Origin: Pyropia haitanensis
Taxonomy: Eukaryota; Rhodophyta; Bangiophyceae; Bangiales; Bangiaceae
DNA length: 64,000 nt
Assembly (NCBI GenBank): GCA_008729055.1
Contig: SDUX01000011.1
Location: 124,001-188,000 of the forward strand
Direction of reading: 5' to 3'
In this document: positions 1 through 11,167 of the stretch, piece after piece
Layout of the letters: every line of letters starts with the position of its first letter
How positions within the stretch are numbered: position 1 is the stretch's first letter
Notes under the pieces: model-generated
Databases searched by the model: none
Told to the model about the DNA's origin: nothing
What the model saw: the letters and a program-made list of their open reading frames with translations, nothing else
Made by a program: the position numbers and the translations under genes

Positions 1-950
1 TGCTTGTGCGCCTCGGCCGAGGTTCTGTCTGGCGTGGACACATCCCTCCGCGCGTGAGCCCACCCCTCAGCATGAATTTTTAACACTACGGGTTGTATTT
101 CATTATCAAGTTCCTCTCACCACAATTTACTTGTCTATCCCGCCATTCCACTACTGAAGTCTTTCATGCAAGGACACGGTGGATTGAACTCCCGGGCCCC
201 TCTCTACCTAAATGGCTGTGACGTGGCCCCATTTACGGCCAGCTGCAGCCCTTTAAAAGCGACCACGGGCGCCGCACCCAACCTGACCCACCCACACCCG
301 CCGGCTGCGGGGCGCGCCCGCCCCCAACCACCCTTCACGCGCTCCTCCTGCTGGCGGCCGCGCGCGTGTTCACGCGCAGCGCGCGCGCCGCGGCGTCACA
401 CCCGCCACCCTTCGTGCCGCCCCTTCCTCCTCCCCCATCCCGCGCCGCGCCCGCCTATCTCCCGTCCCCCCCGCCCGCTCGCCCGCCCTCGTCTTCCGCC
501 CTCCCGCAGCTCCCTCCCGGCCGCCCGCCTTGCCCCTGTGTGCGTGCCGGTGTCGCTTCTCGTTGCTGCCCGGCGCGCCGGCCGCCGACTGGTGGTGCGT
601 GCGGCCGTGGGTTGTCGGTTGGTTGGCCACCGTTGTTCCCCTTTGCGGTCGCTCCGGACCGGTGCTTGCTGCCTGTGGCTTGTGCGATTAGGGGTGCTGT
701 CCCCAATGCCGCCGCTGCTGCCGTCCCTGCTGCTGTTGTCGTCGCCACCGCTTCCGCCGGCTGCCGCTACTCCTGCGGCTGACGCGGCCCCCGCCGCTGC
801 CGCCCGTGCCGCGGCTTGCGCGGTTGTCCCGATTGTGGCCGCTGCCGCCGCTGTCGCTCGCCAGCACTGAGGGCGCTTCTTTTCTTTTTTTTCTCCGTGC
901 GGCTGGTTGTTGAGCGACCGCCTCGAGCAGCCCCCCCGCTTGCGTGCAGC
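1..950 (+). promoter_or_regulatory. Upstream region of TBP gene
   Basis: No gene is supported here. An open frame begins at 166 but encodes only Pro/Ala/Arg-rich sequence without family features. A TATA-like TTTAAAAG lies at 252-259. A pyrimidine tract at 876-896 sits about 55 bases before the TBP start codon and could be a 5'UTR element or the tract of a 3' splice site. Whether the 5'UTR contains an intron cannot be told from sequence alone. Confidence 0.4.
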
Positions 951-1718
951 ATGTCGGCAATGGCGGGCCCGGCGGGGGCTTCCGCCGGCGGCGCCGCTTT
1001 CTCCGGCGGCACCCCTGCGGCGGATGCGGTCGGGGCGCCCGCCGCCGCCGCCGCCGCCGCCCCTGCTGCCGCGGCGGGGGCGGCGCCCGCGGTCGCCCCT
1101 ACCCCCGCTGCGGCGGCGGGCCCCGGTTCCCACGGCATCGTGCCGCAGATTCAAAACGTGGTCGCGACCACCAACCTGGGCGTGTCCCTCGAGCTCAAGA
1201 CCATTGCCATGCAAGCCCGCAACGCCGAGTACAACCCCAAGCGGTTCGCGGCGGTGGTGATGCGCATCCGGGAGCCCAAGACGACCGCCCTCATCTTCTC
1301 GTCTGGCAAGATTGTGGTGACGGGCGCCAAGAGCGAGGACGCGTCCAAGCTCGCGTCGCGCAAGTACGCGCGGATCATTCAAAAGCTCGGCTACGCGTCG
1401 GCCCGCTTCACCGAGTTTAAGGTCCAAAACATTGTCGCGTCGTGCGACGTCAACTTTCCCGTCCGCCTCGAGGGACTCTCCCACGGTCACCACATGTTTT
1501 GCTCGTACGAGCCGGAGCTCTTCCCGGGCCTCATCTACCGGATGATCAACCCAAAGATTGTGCTGCTCATCTTTGTGTCGGGCAAGGTGGTGCTGACCGG
1601 CGCCAAGCTCCGGCAGGAGATCTACGATGCGTTCAACAACATCTACCACGTGCTGCTGCAGTTCCGCAAGCCGCGGCCCAACGCGGCGCCGGCAGTAGCG
1701 GCACCACCGGCGGCATGA
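951..1718 (+). CDS. TBP: TATA-box-binding protein (TBP)
   Basis: General transcription factor that binds the TATA box in the minor groove and nucleates TFIID, and also serves Pol I and Pol III. The 255-residue product has an Ala/Gly/Pro-rich N-terminus (residues 1-60) and the conserved saddle core from about residue 62 ([16 protein letters not shown]) to 244. Both direct repeats are visible: [20 protein letters not shown] and [14 protein letters not shown] in the first, [14 protein letters not shown] and [12 protein letters not shown] in the second. The core has the usual length of about 180 residues. The frame is open upstream to 816, but the ATG at 951 gives the natural start. No intron interrupts the CDS. 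The gene converges on U1-70K, with about 300 bases between the two stop codons. Family assignment is certain; only the N-terminal start carries doubt. Confidence 0.97.
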   Translation: MSAMAGPAGASAGGAAFSGGTPAADAVGAPAAAAAAAPAAAAGAAPAVAPTPAAAAGPGSHGIVPQIQNVVATTNLGVSLELKTIAMQARNAEYNPKRFAAVVMRIREPKTTALIFSSGKIVVTGAKSEDASKLASRKYARIIQKLGYASARFTEFKVQNIVASCDVNFPVRLEGLSHGHHMFCSYEPELFPGLIYRMINPKIVLLIFVSGKVVLTGAKLRQEIYDAFNNIYHVLLQFRKPRPNAAPAVAAPPAA

Positions 1719-2016
1719 GTGCGGGATGGGCGGGGGGTGGGGGGCATGGCCAGATGGTTTGTATAGGGCCCCTCTTGTTTCGTTCTTCTCTCGTTCTCCC
1801 TTTTTGGTGGTGCTTCTCTTGTGTACGGTTTCTTTTTTTAATCTTATCTGGTGTGTTGTCTCGCGCGTTGCCGCAATGCGGTGACCCAGGAGGCTATTCT
1901 CGCGAAGTGCCCATTGTAATGCCCACCACACTCACACACACCCGTCCAGTGGCGACCGCTTCATAACGTGACGAGCAGTCGTCCAGGCTCCCGCGCGTTC
2001 GTGTCTTACCGGCTGC
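1719..2016. other. Convergent 3' intergenic region
   Basis: Space between the stop codons of TBP (+) and U1-70K (-). It contains T-rich stretches around 1800-1850 that probably belong to the TBP 3'UTR. No gene or clear AATAAA signal was seen. Confidence 0.5.
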
Positions 2017-3701
2017 CTAGCCGGTCGCGGATGGAGAGCCCCCCCCCCCCCCCACCCCCCTCGTCCAGCCGCCCTTCGAGCCCCCGTGCTCCCGCCCGTC
2101 TCGCCCGCCGTCGCGGTCGCGGTCGCGGTCGCGGTCGCGGTCTCGGTCGCGGTCGCGGTCGCGCTCCCGCTCGCGGCCGCCATCCCGGCCGTCGCGGCTG
2201 TCGCGGCCACCGCCGCGGCCGTCGCGGCCGCTGCCGCCGCGCGAGTCCCACCCGGCCCCGCCCCCGCCCAGCCGCTCGTACGCGCCCCGGTCGTAGCCGC
2301 TGCTGCCGCCGCCACCCGCGAGCCGGTGGCCGTCGTAGCCGCCACCACCACCACCACCACCACCACCACCTCCACCTCCAACGCCGCGACGGTACTCACC
2401 AACCGCCAGGCGGTCACGGTCACGGTCCCGGTCACGGTCCCGGTCACGGTCGCGATCACGGTCCCGGTCCCGGTCCCGGTCCCGGTCCCGGTCCCGGTCA
2501 CGGTCACGGTCCCGGTAGTCTCCGCTGCTGCGCCCACGCGGGTCGACTCCGCTGCCCGACCGGCCGGCAATGCTGCCGCCGACGCCACCCGGCGGATGCG
2601 GCGGCGGCGGCTCCCCCATCAACCGCCGTGGCCGCCAGCCCGGCGCGGTACCCCCACGGGCCATGTCCACCACCAGCCGCCGGCCGTCCAGCTTGCGCCC
2701 GTTGGCCGCCTTGTATGCCTCCCGCGCGTCCCGCTCCGACGCGTACTCGATAAAGGCGTATGGCCGCGGCAGCCGGGGGGGGTCCGCTGGGGGCGTCGGC
2801 TGTCGCACCGCCACGATGGGGCCAAACGCCTCAAAGTCGCGACGAAGGATACGCTCGGTAGTGACGGGTGCCTGTAGGGGAGAGGGGAGGGGAAAGTGGG
2901 GAGGGGAGCGAGGAGGAGAAAAAAGGGGCCACCGAGCGACGTCAAGAGCAACATTTCCGTCACATACATAGGAACGAGGTGCGTTAGTCTCCAAGCACAG
3001 GACCACCAGCAGCGCAGAACAAGTTCTCAGTCCGGTCACTACGGCCTCGGATATCGCCTTCTCACGTGCGTGCCAAGAATAAACCACAAACGTACCAGGT
3101 TCGCCACAAAGACCGTCTTGTACAGGTTGCCCATCCGCGCCAGGAGCTCAGCACCATCGTCGTCTGAGGCCGCACGCTTCCCCCCTATCTGAGCCGCATT
3201 CCCACCGCCGCTGGCCGTCGCCCCCGTCTTGGCCGCCTCGGCGCCCACGGCGTCCTCCCCACCCTTTCCATCCTCCCCACCCTTTCCGGCATCCCCGCCC
3301 TTTCCGCTGCCGCCACGCTTCTTCCCCTCTGCCGCCGCCGCCGCCGCCGCCGCCGCCAGCCGCTGCTGCTTGGCCTCCCACGCGGCCGTCGCGGCGGCCA
3401 CCGCCGCCCGCCGCGCCGCCCGCCGCGCGGCGGCCCGCTCCCGCCGCGCGCGGGCGGGCGTCGGGTAGGCCGCGCGCGCGGCGGCGGCGGCGGTGGCGGC
3501 CGCCGACGGCTGGGCCTCAAACGCGGCCATGAACGCGGCGACGCCGTCGAGCGGCCGCAGCCGCCGCACCTTGGCGGGCGGCGCGTACGGCAACGGCGGG
3601 CGGGCGGAGAAGGCGTCGAGGATGAGCGGCGGGTACTCAAAGCGGGGGGTGGACGAGTAGGCAGGGCGGAAGCGGTTGCCCGCATGGGGGCCGGGCGCCA
3701 T
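2017..3701 (-). CDS. SNRNP70: U1 snRNP 70 kDa protein (one intron)
   Basis: Binds stem-loop I of U1 snRNA and helps recognise 5' splice sites. Exon 1 is 3701-3096 and exon 2 is 2871-2017. The 224-base intron (3095-2872) has a GTACGT donor and a CTACAG acceptor in phase 0, giving about 486 residues. Exon 1 carries the U1-70K N-terminal motif (SARPPLPYAPPAK), a charged Ala-rich segment and RNP2 (VFVANL, residues 197-202). Splicing joins this to RILRRDFEAFGPI and RNP1 (RPYAFIEY, about 238-245), then VDMARGGTAPGWRPRRL, the typical end of the U1-70K RRM. The tail is a long Arg-Asp repeat with Gly-rich stretches. The two half-RRMs only make sense when spliced, which supports the intron. The extreme C-terminus follows a long G/C run and its frame could be wrong. 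Confidence 0.93.
2104..2520 (-). repeat. RD-encoding hexamer repeats in U1-70K
   Basis: Two blocks of hexamer repeats (about 2110-2165 and 2411-2516) encode the alternating Arg-Asp tail of U1-70K on the minus strand. Between them are CCA triplets (2340-2375) encoding poly-Gly. Such dipeptide tails are typical of the protein, but perfect hexamer repetition also makes the region prone to slippage. Confidence 0.8.
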
Positions 3702-4358
3702 GGTGGTAGTGGTGCAAGCGCTGGTGGAAGAGGCAGTGCTGGTGGGAGGTAGGGTTGTGCAACGGCCACAAGCCAGGGGCGTGCGCACGTACGAACACGA
3801 CACAACCAAGTTGGACCTCGTGATCTTGGCGTGGCACGCCGCACGCCCGCAAAAGATATTGTCGAGAGCGTCTTTTTTGGCGGCTGGTAGCCGCAGCAGA
3901 AAAATCCCCGACGGAGTACACTGAAAAAGGTCCTTGTCGATAATGTACATGTCACAGAGAAATCTATGCGCTGTGCTACAGTACGGGCACCCCCCCCGCC
4001 CCGGCGCCGCCACCGCCGCCCCCCCCCGCCGGTCGCCGCCGCCGTCGCCGCCGTCCGCGGCACATTCCCGGCTGCCTGCACCTGGCACGGCACCGACTGG
4101 GAGATCCGGGTGAAGAGGGGGCGGACCGAGCGCAGGGCGGCACCGGCTGTGAGGACAAGCTCCCGTAACTGGGCAGATCGCAATGAACGAGGGTGTGGTG
4201 TGTGCTGCCCTCCGCTTGAGTTGTACCATGCAAGTCCGCGAGGACTAGTTTATTGATCCACTGCCTCCGTGTGGCACCTGGTCGAAATACTCCGGAACCG
4301 ACGACCCTCTTCGCATCTCCCTTTCGGCGCGAGGCAGAGCCTGGCACAACCCCCCCAC
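3702..4358. other. Upstream region of U1-70K, no gene seen
   Basis: Lies between the U1-70K start and the 3' end of the secreted-protein gene, both on the minus strand. The U1-70K frame stays open upstream to 4229 without family similarity, so this is treated as 5'UTR and promoter. No other gene was recognised. Confidence 0.4.
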
Positions 4359-4973
4359 CTACCCCCGAGCGGTCATGATGCAGTGCCCACCCGGCACGGC
4401 CGCCGAAAAGTACATCTCATAGACCCCATCCCGCTCCGTCCACACCATGGACCTGAAGCCCCAAAAGCCCCACTTGAGCCCCCCGCAGTCCTTGAGCGAC
4501 CCGTACCGATCCCAGGCAAGGACCGCTCCGGGGTACTTCTTCTGCAGCCACTGCACGTCGAGCAGGTTCTGCAGCTCGAGGGTGGCGTCGGCGAGGTCCT
4601 TGCCAAAGCGGGTGACCAGCACCGTTGTGTCTTTGGTGCCAGTGCAGGCCTCGCCGTTGAAGTGGAAGTCGGACGGCCGGAGCAGCATCGTCGTCCCGTT
4701 GGCATCGTACTCGGTCGGCAGCGGGCCGTCGATGGAGACGGTCCGCGGGCACTCTTTCGGCATGTTGGGGCCGCGGACGTAGTCCACGTCCGCGAGGATG
4801 GAGCCCTTGGTGCCAGGCGGGATGATGACGGGGGGCCCAATGGGATCCGGTCCGATGGCCGCCACGCGGGGGGTGACCGATGCGGCGGCGACCAGAGCGG
4901 CCGCCATGACGGCGGCGGCAAAGAGGCACCGACGGGCGGCGGGGCGGGGGGGTGCACTTGCGGTGGCCGCCAT
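4359..4973 (-). CDS. Secreted or lumenal protein, family unknown
   Basis: A 204-residue protein not recognised as any family. The ATG at 4973 has a good context (A at -3, G at +4). Residues about 1-42 look like a signal peptide: basic residues, then a hydrophobic core (CLFAAAVMAAALVAAASV) and a small-residue cleavage region near RVAA. The mature part is not low-complexity. It has a Pro-rich start, four cysteines (ECPRT, EACTG, KDCGG, GGHCI) that could form two disulfides, one N-glycosylation sequon (NGT) and an aromatic C-terminal segment (LKWGFWGFRSMVWTERDG). The cysteine pattern and signal suggest an extracellular or ER-lumen product. Codon choice matches the neighbouring genes, so it is likely real. 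Confidence 0.7.
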   Translation of the reverse strand: MAATASAPPRPAARRCLFAAAVMAAALVAAASVTPRVAAIGPDPIGPPVIIPPGTKGSILADVDYVRGPNMPKECPRTVSIDGPLPTEYDANGTTMLLRPSDFHFNGEACTGTKDTTVLVTRFGKDLADATLELQNLLDVQWLQKKYPGAVLAWDRYGSLKDCGGLKWGFWGFRSMVWTERDGVYEMYFSAAVPGGHCIMTARG

Positions 4974-5811
4974 GATCACAGGCGAGGGGGGCGGATGCGG
5001 GGGAGGGAGGCGGGGTGGCAGGGGACTGACGCAGGTGGCTACCGGCGCAGAGTGGCGAGTTGGCAGCGGTGGGGGGTCGTGGGGGGGGACCGTTTAGACG
5101 GCTGGGTGCTTGTTGTCCAAGCAGGGACGGCCCGGCATTGGCCCTGCCCTCCACCGGTGCGACTTCTTATATCCCCCATCCGCGCCCCACCGAGCACCCA
5201 GCCTCCCCTCGCCGCCCCGCCTCAGGTCAGCCCTCGTCTCCTCGCAGGCCCGCCAGCGCCGCCCCGCCCCTTGCCAATCCCCCAGAGGCGCGGGGGGGAG
5301 TGGCGGCGGCGTCAGCTGCCGCCGCCCAAAGGCTGGGCCCTGCCATCTGGCCGGGGTGGGCCGCCGCCGGCGACCACGTCGCGGCCGCTCAGCTGGAGCC
5401 TCGCAGGTGACGCCCTCGGGGAGCGCACCTTCACTCCTGCGCTGGAGAGGGCGCGTCGCGGGGGGGGCGTGGGTGCCGACCGGGCGGGACCTGTCAATTG
5501 ATACGTCATTGGCTGGTCGGTGCCGAGCGTGCCCGTCTCCGCCTCTCGTAAACGTCCCCCAAACGTCCTGCAACGAGGGGTGCCCGTCGCCGGGCCTTGC
5601 CCGGTGCTGTGCCCCGGCGTCTATCGGGGAGATAGGGGCCATCCCCTTTGGACGGGCAAGCCTACGTATGGGGACCAGACGCACGCCCCACAAAGCATCA
5701 ATATCCCCGTGTACGTTGCGCCCCCCTCACTCGCATGCGTGATGCACGCCCCCACTGCGGATACAGCCGTGGAAAGTACATACACGACGTATCGGGACAG
5801 AAAAGGGCTTC
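4974..5811. other. Intergenic, nothing recognised
   Basis: Open frames exist on both strands but none shows family motifs or consistent codon bias. The stretch contains the presumed promoter of the secreted-protein gene and ends at the Copia insertion site. Confidence 0.4.
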
Positions 5812-5816
5812 CATCT
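5812..5816. repeat. Target site duplication, left copy
   Basis: CATCT directly precedes the left LTR and is repeated at 12645-12649 directly after the right LTR, as expected from integrase-made staggered cuts. Confidence 0.9.
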
Positions 5817-6092
5817 TGTGGGAATAAAGGTCTGTATCTTCCTACCGACCCCGTCTGTCACCGTCCGCCCTCGGTGCGCCCGACTATGTACGGGGCCTGA
5901 CCCCTCACTCCCACTCACTGCAGCGCCCCCCCCCCACACGGCCTCTCACAGGCAACTGTCTCTTGCGGGGCGGGGTGGTGCCGCTCGTCTGCCGCGGCGG
6001 TCGGTCGACCCGCTTCGTGGGCCGATCGTACTTGTCCGCGCCGCCGCATAACTCCACCGTGGACTTGACCATTCGTGTCATGGCCACTCACA
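5817..6092 (-). repeat. 3' LTR of Copia element
   Basis: 276-base LTR, the downstream copy in the element's orientation. It matches 12369-12644 base for base by eye. Its plus-strand ends are TGTGGGAATA and CCACTCACA. Confidence 0.96.
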
Positions 6093-6239
6093 CTCACCCG
6101 TACTCCATCTTGCCCTTGACCAGCACGGCGAGCGAGGCGACTGCGTGGGCGACATGTCGGAGCCCATGGACGACACGGCCACGCACGCAATCAGCACCAC
6201 CGGCTAGCAGAGAGGCCGGCGGGCGGGCGAGGGAGGCGA

Positions 6240-9200
6240 CTAGTTGGGCGAGGGGAGCACGTCCGCTGCGCCGTCGTCCTCCTGCGCGTCGTCCGTTGTC
6301 GCGCCGTCCGCTTGCGCGTCCGCCAGCTTGTCGCACCCCGGGTCGTTGTCGGCTCGCTTCGTCTTGGCGGTGGCGCACCGCAAGGTGAGTGCGCCGGCCG
6401 CGATGGCCGCGCGCAGGTTGTTCGCCCCGGTGGCCTTAGTGAGGCCGTCCGCCAACTGGAAGCGGCCAGGCATCCACGTGATGCTCGCTAAGGCACCACT
6501 GGTGTAGTAGTCCCGCAGGTCCTCCACGACCGCCCGGACCTCCTTCGAGCCCGTCTCGCAGCGGGAAGACAAGGCGTCGTACACGCCGAGAGAGTCTGTC
6601 ACGACATGGACAGAGGGTGGCACCTGGTCCGCACCGCCCAACAGCGCGCCCGCGACCGACGCCAGAGTCAGCGCCGCCTGCAGGCCGTGCAGCAGGGCAA
6701 ACGCCTCCGCCGCGAAGGAGCTGTGGGTAACCCGCCGCTGGCGATGGGAGCCCCACGCCACCATCGTGCTCCGCCCCAAACCGTCGGGGACCCGGCCATC
6801 GGATCCCGCTGCAGACGAGGTCAGGAAAATTGCGTACCCCGCCTGCGACACCGGCGCCCGGATAGTAACCGCCGACGAGTCCGTAAATAGTACGAGGTGA
6901 CGAGGACTTGGTGCAGGCAGGAATAGAAGCGGCACGCCACGCGCCTGCCGCATTTGGCGGATGACCTTGTTGGCCCTCACCAGGTCGGTAACGCGGGCAT
7001 CCTTGAATCGCCGCGCCAGCAGAGCGGTGGCGCAGGCCAGGTGCGGCACCGTCTGGCCGGTCGCCCACAATAGGGCGCCCGTTGCGCGCCGGTACTCGGT
7101 GAGCTCGGCCGGGTTGACCGCCAACCCCTTGTCCCGCGCGCGGTGCGGTTCAATGTCGATGTCGTCGATGGAGTCAATGTAGGCGTCCTGGTCGACAGTG
7201 ACCTCCGTGGATGGCCCGCGCCCCGAAAAGCGCGTGACCACTCGTAGACCAGTAAACGTGAAGGATCCGACGACGGTCGGTCCCACAGTAAAGGCGTTGC
7301 GCAGCCCTCGCTCAAACGCCGTCACTCCATCGGTCGTGCCTGAAAAGAGGAAGTCGTCCACGTGGACCGCAACAAGGAGCACCAACTTGCCGTCCTTGTG
7401 CATGGTGAAGACCCCGTGGTCCCCCACCGCCCGCTCGGCGCCCACGGACTCCAGCAGCTCGACGACACGCTTGTACCACATACGTGGGGCGTCGGTGAGG
7501 CCGTACGCGCACTTGTTGAGCTTCCAGACGAGCCCGGGCGGCACGCGCGCATACGGGGGAGGCCGGACATACACGGGGGCAGGGCGGTCGATGGGCATGC
7601 CCTGCAAGAACGCGGTGGACACGTCCACCGTCCGCGGCACCCATCCAAACGTGACAGTCGCAGCAAGCACAAGGCGCACGGACGCTCGGGACACCGTCGG
7701 CGACACCCGGTCAACGTTGGCGCGCTGAGGGTCCTCAAATCCTCGCACGCACAGCCGCGCCTTAAGTTTCGGCGGGTCCCCGGGTAGTTGAGGCGACTTA
7801 ATAGTGTACACCCACCGAGTAGATAGGACCCGCTGGCCAACGTCACGGACTTGGTTGTAGACGGACTGTTCCGCCCATGCGTCCAGCTCAGAATCCATAG
7901 GCTTGTCAAAGCGGCGCCCCGCCTCCGCAACGGGCACCTCCGTGCGGCGTCGCTGCTCCCTCCGCGTGATGAGGGCAGCATAGTCGTGCATTGCGTCTTG
8001 TTCCGGCACGTGTCCGTCGGTTGCCTGGTGTGTGGGCAGCGACCGAGCATCGTTGCGTACGGCCGAGTCCGATTGCGCGGATGATGACGTCGTGGGGTGG
8101 TTGTCCGAGCTCCGACCACCGCACTCAGCACAATAGTCAGCCACCTCCTGGGCCATCTCCAGCACCGCGTCATCGCGCACCCCATTCATCCACAGCCGCG
8201 CACGGGTCCCTGCGGCAGACAGATGGTGCCATTGCGCGTGTAGCTTCTCCAGTTCCGCCTGCAGGTTTGCCCGGTTGGCGCACAGAGAGTGGACCAGCGC
8301 GGCGCCGGTGAGGCGCCCCAGTGCGGGAGGAGTAGAGCTCCTTGAGTCTTGGTCACAGTCATCCGAACATAGTACGGCAGGTGGCTTGGTCTTCACGTCA
8401 GACACCAGGGCGTTCGCTTGCACGGCAGCAGCGGCGCGTTGCAGCATGTCCGATACGGCCTCACGCCGAGGGGCCTGGTCCGCCGGGGGGTGATCAGGAT
8501 CAGCGCTCGTCGGCGCTCGGGAAGAGCGTCCAGCGGTGTCGGAAAGATCCGTGCGGCGCCCGACCGCCCCTGGTGCCGAGTGTGGCAGCTCGTCGGGCAC
8601 GGAGGGGCGGAGGCGCAGGCACTCTGAGTGGCGCGTAGTCCAGGTGGCGCCATGCCGCAGGCGGACCTGCTTGCCAGCCTGCCCGGCAACAGTGGCCGGC
8701 CCGCGCCAGCCGCGCCGGTCCGGGTTGAGGTCGTCCACCCAGTAGTCGACCAGCGTCCCCAAGGGCCACACGGCATTGGAGTTCCTGTCCGGCGGGCGGT
8801 TAAGCGCCCGTCGGAGCGACTGGTCCGCCTCCGCCCGAGAGAAGGCCGCCCGGGAAGACGCAAGCATGTTGAGGGTGGTCAGCAGGTGGCCGTCCTCACG
8901 CGCTCCAAGCGTGTGCATGGCCGGGAGATTGTCCGAGAGTATTGAGGGCAGGCGGGGCAGACTTCCCGTGACGAGCTGGAACGGGGTAGCAGCATTGTGC
9001 ACGGCCAGGTTGTTCTTGGAGAATGCCGCGTGGGATAGCAGGTCCTGAAAGGTGGCGTCGGGATAGTCACTTTGCAGCGTCTCCACGGTGCGCTTGACCA
9101 CGGCGTTGTGACGCTCACAAATACCGTTGCTCCAGGCCGCTTGCGCCGCCGTGGCGGTCACAGTGATGTTAAACCGCTCGCCCAAGAGCCGGAAGAGGTC

Positions 9201-11133
9201 GCTCTGGAACTCACCGCCACCATCGCCGAGGACGACACGTGGTGCGCCGTAGACGCATATCCACGTGTCTAGGAATGCGCGCACCACGGTTGGACCGAGC
9301 TTGTTGGGAATTGCGACGCAGCGGGACAGCCGCGTCCCCAAGTCAATGAAGTGAGCGAAAGTGCCGAGCCCGCGAATACTGGCCAGGTCCATGGCCACCG
9401 TCTCGTTGAAACGGGACGAGCGAGGAAGAGCGACAACAGGGTGGTGCGGAGCCGGTTCAGCAAGCTGACACGCGCGGCACTTGCTGACCGCCGCGGCCAC
9501 CGCGGCGTGCAGTGCAGGGTCCGAGCACCCCGCAGTGTGCAGCATGTGGGACAGCCGGCCGGCTCCAGCATGCCCGTAGGTTCGGTGCAGCCGTTCTGCT
9601 ACTGACGACAGGTTCGCCTGGCCGGGAACAATGGCCGGCGGAGGCGCCCGTGAGGAGCTGCCCGTAGTGGGCTCCACCGCGGCCGCCAGCGTGGAATGGG
9701 CGGGCGGCGCGCCTGGAGCCGTGCGAGGCAGCACAAGCAGCGTGAGGTGGCCGGCCTTGTTGACCCGGAGCGGCACCGTCACCCCGCTGTCCTTGAGGAA
9801 GATGGTGTTTGCCTCCAGGTCCAGCACCGCCCGTGCGCGCCGCAGTGATACCAGGCTTAACAGGAGGGGAAGATCTCCGGGCACGACATGCACACGAAGC
9901 TGGTAGCCACCCCCGCCGATACAGATGGGGAGGAACGCGACCGTCTTGCAGGCCTGGCCGACCCCGTCGCCAAAACGGAAGAGCACGTCGGCCGGCTCCA
10001 CGCGACACGTGGCGCGCTCGTCGGGGTGAAGAGCGCCCTTGTAGGCGCGCACCCAGCGCTCACCGGCAACCGTCGCCGTTGCCCCTGGGTCAATGATGGC
10101 GTGCCCGGTAAGGCAGTCGGAGACGCAGACCATCGCGCTTCGTACGCTGCACGAGGTGAACAGGGCCCGCTCTTCCTGGGCCGCCACCTCGTCGACAGCA
10201 GTCTGGGGCTGACGCGACCGCGCGGGGCAGTCGCGGCGCAGGTGCCCGACCTCCTTGCAGTGCCAGCACTTAGGCTTGCTCGAGTCTGGCGTCTTGGCTG
10301 TCGTCCCGCCGGTCGGCGCGCGGCCTGCCGCGGCTACCAGGGCGCGGTGCTCCGCGACAGTCAGTGTGACCGAGGCAACAGAACCGGTGCCCGCCCACGC
10401 CTTCGTTCGCTGTCCGTGGAGCAGAGTCAGGGCCGCCTGCATCTCCCGGTATGTCACGACACCGCGTGTGAGCGCGTCAGCCTTCACCGTTGACATGACC
10501 ACGGTGGCTTGGTCGTGCGTCAGGTTGGCCTGCTGCAGCACCTGGTGAGCAAGCAGCTCGTGGGGCACGCCCACCTCGGCTCGTTCGCACGCGTGGACGG
10601 CGCCGTCAAAACGAGTTAAGTACTCCTCCATGGAGCACTGCCCTCGACGGCACGAGTGGAGTTCCTGCATAGCAGTGTGCTTCTCATCCAGTCTCGACCC
10701 CCCGAAGCGCGAGTGCAGATGGGTCAGGAGAGACTCAGCGCCATCTGCCGAGTGCAGTACAGACGACTTGATGTTGTACCCTTCACGCTCAGCGTGGCCA
10801 GTGAGGGCCATGAGCAGAGCCCCCCCTTGCTTGGTGGAGGGAACCGACGTGACACCTAGCCACGTGCGGACCTTGCGGCGCCACGCCGTGAACCCGGTGG
10901 GCCCCGCCCACGCGGGCGCCTGCGTGAACGCCGAGCCTGAGAACGTAGACAGAATTGACGCCAAGTCGTTCAGCGCGCTAGTGGGAGTTGCGATGGCTGG
11001 AGAGGAATGATCCGGTGCAATGATATTTGGGCGACCAGCAGCGCTGGACTCAACCGAGTCCGCCTGACTGCGACAATCAGTACTGCCGTTACTTCCGCCA
11101 CCGCCGCCCCCACCACCACCGCCACCGCCGCCA

Positions 11134-11167
<34 letters not shown>

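Noticed and set aside
160..215. Sequence resembling a tRNA T-arm on the minus strand
   Set aside because: The bases around the TTCAATC-like loop do not pair as a 5-bp stem and no acceptor or anticodon arm is present.
166..870. Open frame upstream of TBP (234 codons)
   Set aside because: Pro/Ala/Arg-rich translation with no motif; length is explained by rarity of stop codons in GC-rich DNA.
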